In this document: positions 61,296 through 64,000 of the stretch, one piece after another
How the letters are laid out: every line of letters starts with the position of its first letter
Position numbering within the stretch: the first letter of the stretch is position 1
Assembly (NCBI GenBank): GCA_944381325.1
Contig: CALWKS010000002.1
Coordinates: forward strand, 248,001 to 312,000
DNA length: 64,000 bases
Direction of reading: 5' to 3'
DNA from: an uncultured Christensenellaceae bacterium
Lineage (GTDB): Bacteria > Bacillota > Clostridia > Christensenellales > UBA3700
The notes under the pieces: model-generated
What the model was told of the DNA's origin: nothing
Databases searched by the model: none
What the model saw: only the letters and a program-made list of their open reading frames with translations
Position numbers and translations under genes: made by a program

Positions 61296-62171
61296 ATGCT
61301 TGATCAAATCGATAGCAGCAAAAAAGAGCTTGCACTTCACGGCAATAGTGATTTTCCGCTAGCAGTTTATATCGACAAATACGAAGGTAACGGTTATCCC
61401 CTGCACTGGCATAACGAATTTGAGTTTGCATATGTAACAGAGGGTGAAATATGCGCAACTGTAGACGAAAAAGAAATAGTACTCACTGAAGGTCAGGGTA
61501 TTTTTATAAACAGTAAAATGCTTCACTCTTATTGCGGCAAAAAAAATGTTTATTCTGAAATGCCAAATATTCTCTTTTCCCCTATGTTTTTAGCAGACAG
61601 CGAATATTCCGCAATATATCAGAAATATGTTATGCCTTTTACGCAGAGTTCGTTTTCTTATATTAAAATAGACAGCAAAACGGAATGGCAAAAACAGATA
61701 TTGTTTTTTGCTGCGCAAATTATTAGTCTGTTTTATTCCAAAAAATACGGCTATGAAATGAAAATAAGAAATTTGGCTTGCGAAATATTTTACGAAATTT
61801 GTGCAAATAATTCAGTTTTGCCTGTTAAACAATCTGATCAACGAGACTATGAACGCTGCAGAAAAATGATTGCCTTTATCTCAGACCATTTTCACGAAAA
61901 AATATTGATAAAAGACATTGCCTCATCGGTAAATGTAAGCAACAGAGAATGCCTGAGATGTTTTAAAAAAATCGTTGATACTTCGCCAATGAAAATTGTG
62001 GAAGAATACCGAATTAATAAGGCTAAATATTTCTTGTGTAACACTGATTTGTCTATAAGCGAAATCGGTGCGCTGTGCGGATATCAGGATCAAAGCTATT
62101 TTACAAAAATATTCTCATCGATTGAGCTTGTGTCTCCTGGAAAATTCAGATCAAAATATCAAGCTGATTAG
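61296..62171 (+). CDS. AraC-family transcriptional regulator
   Basis: This 291-residue cytoplasmic regulator has an N-terminal cupin domain (about 15-100, with PLHWHNEFEFAYV) that would bind a small ligand. A C-terminal double helix-turn-helix follows (about 190-288, IKDIASSVNVSNRECLRCFKK and ISEIGALCGYQDQSYFTKIF). It starts after AAGGTG. Divergent arrangement with the MFS gene suggests it senses the transported compound. It ends with TAG, showing that TAG is an ordinary stop in this genome. Confidence 0.9.
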   Translation: MLDQIDSSKKELALHGNSDFPLAVYIDKYEGNGYPLHWHNEFEFAYVTEGEICATVDEKEIVLTEGQGIFINSKMLHSYCGKKNVYSEMPNILFSPMFLADSEYSAIYQKYVMPFTQSSFSYIKIDSKTEWQKQILFFAAQIISLFYSKKYGYEMKIRNLACEIFYEICANNSVLPVKQSDQRDYERCRKMIAFISDHFHEKILIKDIASSVNVSNRECLRCFKKIVDTSPMKIVEEYRINKAKYFLCNTDLSISEIGALCGYQDQSYFTKIFSSIELVSPGKFRSKYQAD

Positions 62172-62288
62172 TATGCATATTTAATTATATGCGTTTCATC
62201 TTTTGCAAAAAACTATTATTTCAAAATAATCTCTTGCAAAAAATAATACGAACCTTGAATCTTCTTCCTGGTTCGTATTATTCTGGTC

Positions 62289-62304
62289 TGGTGCGGATGA
62301 CAGG
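62289..62304. repeat. 16-bp duplicate of the tRNA-Leu 3' end
   Basis: The 16 bases at 62289-62304 are identical to 62491-62506, the 3' end of tRNA-Leu including CCA as seen on the plus strand. The rest of the 62172-62490 gap holds a hairpin (about 62243-62280, ends AATAATACGAACC/GGTTCGTATTATT), the tRNA terminator and no gene. The duplicate could be an old attachment site or a tRNA remnant. Confidence 0.6.
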
Positions 62305-62462
62305 GGCTTTCGCTACGCGAAAAGAAAATGCAAACAGGATCTTTTCTTCTATCATTATTTCTGCTTGCGTTTTCTGAACCGTTCGCCTGCGTACATCCTT
62401 ACAATTTCATCCTTGTTTATGGTTCACGCTTCTCGTCGCGGGTCATACGTGTAAACAAAAAA

Positions 62463-62482
62463 GAGAGTCGGGTTCGACTCTC
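62463..62482 (-). terminator. intrinsic terminator of tRNA-Leu
   Basis: A perfect GAGAGTCG/CGACTCTC stem with a 4-nt loop has a T-run on the minus strand and is 8 bp from the tRNA CCA end. Confidence 0.85.
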
Positions 62483-62490
62483 TTTTTTGT

Positions 62491-62577
62491 TGGTGCGGAT
62501 GACAGGACTTGAACCTGCACAGCCTTGCGACTATAAGAACCTGAATCTTACGCGTCTGCCAGTTCCGCCACATCCGC
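62491..62577 (-). tRNA. tRNA-Leu (anticodon CAG)
   Basis: The 87-nt minus-strand gene starts GCGGATG and ends CATCCGCACCA with CCA encoded. The D-arm, a long variable arm typical of tRNA-Leu and the GGTTCAAGTCC T-arm are present. The anticodon stem-loop TAAGA-TTCAGGT-TCTTA puts CAG at positions 34-36, reading CUG codons. A promoter lies at 62592-62619. Confidence 0.95.
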
Positions 62578-62591
62578 ACGTCAGTAGATAT

Positions 62592-62619
62592 ATTTTATCA
62601 TATTTGTTAAGATTTGCAA
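62592..62619 (-). promoter_or_regulatory. sigma-A promoter of tRNA-Leu
   Basis: On the minus strand TTGCAA (62614-62619), 16 bp and TAAAAT (62592-62597) lie about 15 bp upstream of the tRNA 5' end. Confidence 0.6.
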
Positions 62620-62737
62620 CCGATATTGAGGTGATTTGTAAGAAAATTTTTATTATTTCCTCTTTTTATATTGCAAAAAACAGTTTATTTTGTCATTCAA
62701 AGGGTTTATACTGTAAAAAAACAATGAGGATATAAGT

Positions 62738-63976
62738 ATGAAAGACTTGATCGAAGGACTTTGTCTTTACGATTTGAACAGAGAAACTGTCAGAACGCTT
62801 ACGGGCGCTGAAAACGGACGTATAAAGGCTGTGGGAGAACTGGCGGCTTTTGCCAAAAAATTTAACGTAGGCGGCAATATATGGCGCAAGTATCTGGCGT
62901 ATCTTATCGCTACCGACGAAAACGCTTTTTCTCTCTCCTGCGAAAGAAGAAAATGTTACGACGACAAGCTGACAGACCTTGCTCTTTACGATATGGAGCA
63001 GCTTTTCAAGCTGTGGCATTACGACCTCAAGACAGTCTACCCGGGAAGCGTGGTAAACCTTCTGGACTTTGACAGCAAGTCAGACGAAAGCTATCACGGA
63101 GAAGCGGGAGAAAAAATATCTTATCTTGCAGACAACCTGGATAAGGCAAAAGACGAGAAAGCCTTCCTTGACGCTGTAAAGGATTATTATGAAAAGTACG
63201 GCGTAGGCGAATTCGGCTTATACCGCGCATTCAGACTGGTGAGCAAATCAGGCAGCACAGATATAGAATTGCAATACATAACCAACACGGAGCGCAAAAA
63301 ACTTGCCGATCTCGTAGGCTATGAAGCGCAGAAAAAACAACTGCTTGACAATACCCTTGCCTTCCTTGACGGCAAGAGCGCCAACAACGTTCTTCTTTAC
63401 GGAGACGGCGGAACGGGTAAATCCTCTTCTGTAAAAGCGCTGCTCAACGAATATTCGGACAAGGGGCTGAGGATCATTGAGGTATACAAGCATCAGTTCA
63501 CCTCTATCAGCGAACTTATATCCAAAATAAAGGACCGCAACTACCGCTTTATAATTTATCTTGACGACCTCTCTTTCGAAGAATTCGAAACAGAATATAA
63601 GTACTTCAAGGCTATTATCGAAGGCGGAATCGAGTGCCGCCCGTCAAACGTGCTGATATACGCTACGTCAAACAGACGTCATCTGATAAAAGAAACCTTC
63701 TCAGACCGCAACGATATGCGCATAGGCAGCGACGAAGTCCACAGAAGCGACACCTTAGCCGAGAAACTCTCCCTTGTTGCGCGCTTCGGTCTTACGATAC
63801 TGTTCACCTCACCCAATCAGGATGAATATCTGAACATCGTCCGCGCCCTCGCTAAGCGTGCAGGCATAGACATGCCCGACGTAGAGCTATGCACACGCGC
63901 GCTTCAATGGCAGATGCGCGGCTCAGGCAAGTCAGGAAGAACCGCACAGCAGTTTATTGACAGCCTTAATAAATAA
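62738..63976 (+). CDS. DUF815-like P-loop ATPase
   Basis: This 412-residue cytoplasmic protein starts at an ATG after GAGG. The N-terminal helical domain (about 1-190) is followed by an AAA+-like ATPase core: Walker A LLYGDGGTGKSSSVKAL (about 225-240), Walker B FIIYLDDLSFEEFE, sensor-like IYATSNRRHL and an arginine-rich RSDTLAEKLSLVARFG. This matches the DUF815 family of conserved ATPases of unknown function. The gene is complete and ends 24 bp before the window edge. Confidence 0.88.
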   Translation: MKDLIEGLCLYDLNRETVRTLTGAENGRIKAVGELAAFAKKFNVGGNIWRKYLAYLIATDENAFSLSCERRKCYDDKLTDLALYDMEQLFKLWHYDLKTVYPGSVVNLLDFDSKSDESYHGEAGEKISYLADNLDKAKDEKAFLDAVKDYYEKYGVGEFGLYRAFRLVSKSGSTDIELQYITNTERKKLADLVGYEAQKKQLLDNTLAFLDGKSANNVLLYGDGGTGKSSSVKALLNEYSDKGLRIIEVYKHQFTSISELISKIKDRNYRFIIYLDDLSFEEFETEYKYFKAIIEGGIECRPSNVLIYATSNRRHLIKETFSDRNDMRIGSDEVHRSDTLAEKLSLVARFGLTILFTSPNQDEYLNIVRALAKRAGIDMPDVELCTRALQWQMRGSGKSGRTAQQFIDSLNK

Positions 63977-64000
63977 ATCGTAATAAACACGATTAAATTA

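Overview
The window looks like a chromosome segment of a Bacillota (Firmicutes) bacterium of the class Clostridia, probably an uncultured gut lineage. Support comes from the many small exported proteins with Gram-positive signal peptides or lipoboxes, SipW-type signal peptidases with TasA-like substrates, the spoVT - yabM/spoVB - yabN(mazG) gene order shared with Bacillus, the S6-SSB-S18 operon, BspA-like leucine-rich repeat proteins, clostripain, and consensus sigma-A promoters (TTGACA-17-TATAAT). I cannot name the species. GC content is moderate, except for an AT-rich patch at about 52.2-53.8 kb.

Region 1 (1-11.1 kb, all minus strand) is the most unusual part. It encodes two SipW-type signal peptidases, one with a long histone-H1-like Lys/Ala tail. 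It also encodes four or five TasA/camelysin-like or membrane-anchored exported proteins, a membrane-anchored McrB-like AAA+ ATPase, a DUF2357-like (McrC N-domain-like) coiled-coil protein with no visible nuclease, and a degenerate EAL-like protein. The layout suggests an export and assembly machine for a surface fibre, driven or regulated by a cytoplasmic AAA+/DUF2357 pair, rather than a restriction system.

Region 2 (11.8-25.2 kb) holds a strongly codon-biased lipoprotein behind a consensus promoter, leuS and serS, an XRE regulator, a Cys-type sulfatase, an FAD protein, upp, an M3 oligoendopeptidase and a lipoprotein gene interrupted by an in-frame TAG. Region 3 (25.2-42.3 kb) is mostly housekeeping: rpsF-ssb-rpsR, a cobalamin-riboswitch-controlled ECF S-component with a DUF4430 lipoprotein, gpmI, a BspA-like lipoprotein, dus-mazG-yabM-spoVT, a chimeric baseplate-like/LRR protein, and a metF - activation domain - metH operon. 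The B12 uptake module and B12-dependent methionine synthesis form one physiological theme.

Region 4 (42.5-46.8 kb) is a sigma factor/RsgI-like module. A sigma-70 family gene and its RsgI-like anti-sigma are followed by a three-copy 158-bp repeat and a second, lipoprotein form of the RsgI-like protein. Both transcription units share an almost identical non-sigma-A promoter motif. Region 5 (46.9-64 kb) is mixed: MGMT-like, RluA, MATE, GT2-TPR, several lipoproteins, an AT-rich gene split at a slippery A7, a metallophosphoesterase, clostripain, a lipoprotein gene with two frameshifts, a divergent MFS/AraC pair, tRNA-Leu(CAG) and a DUF815-like ATPase.
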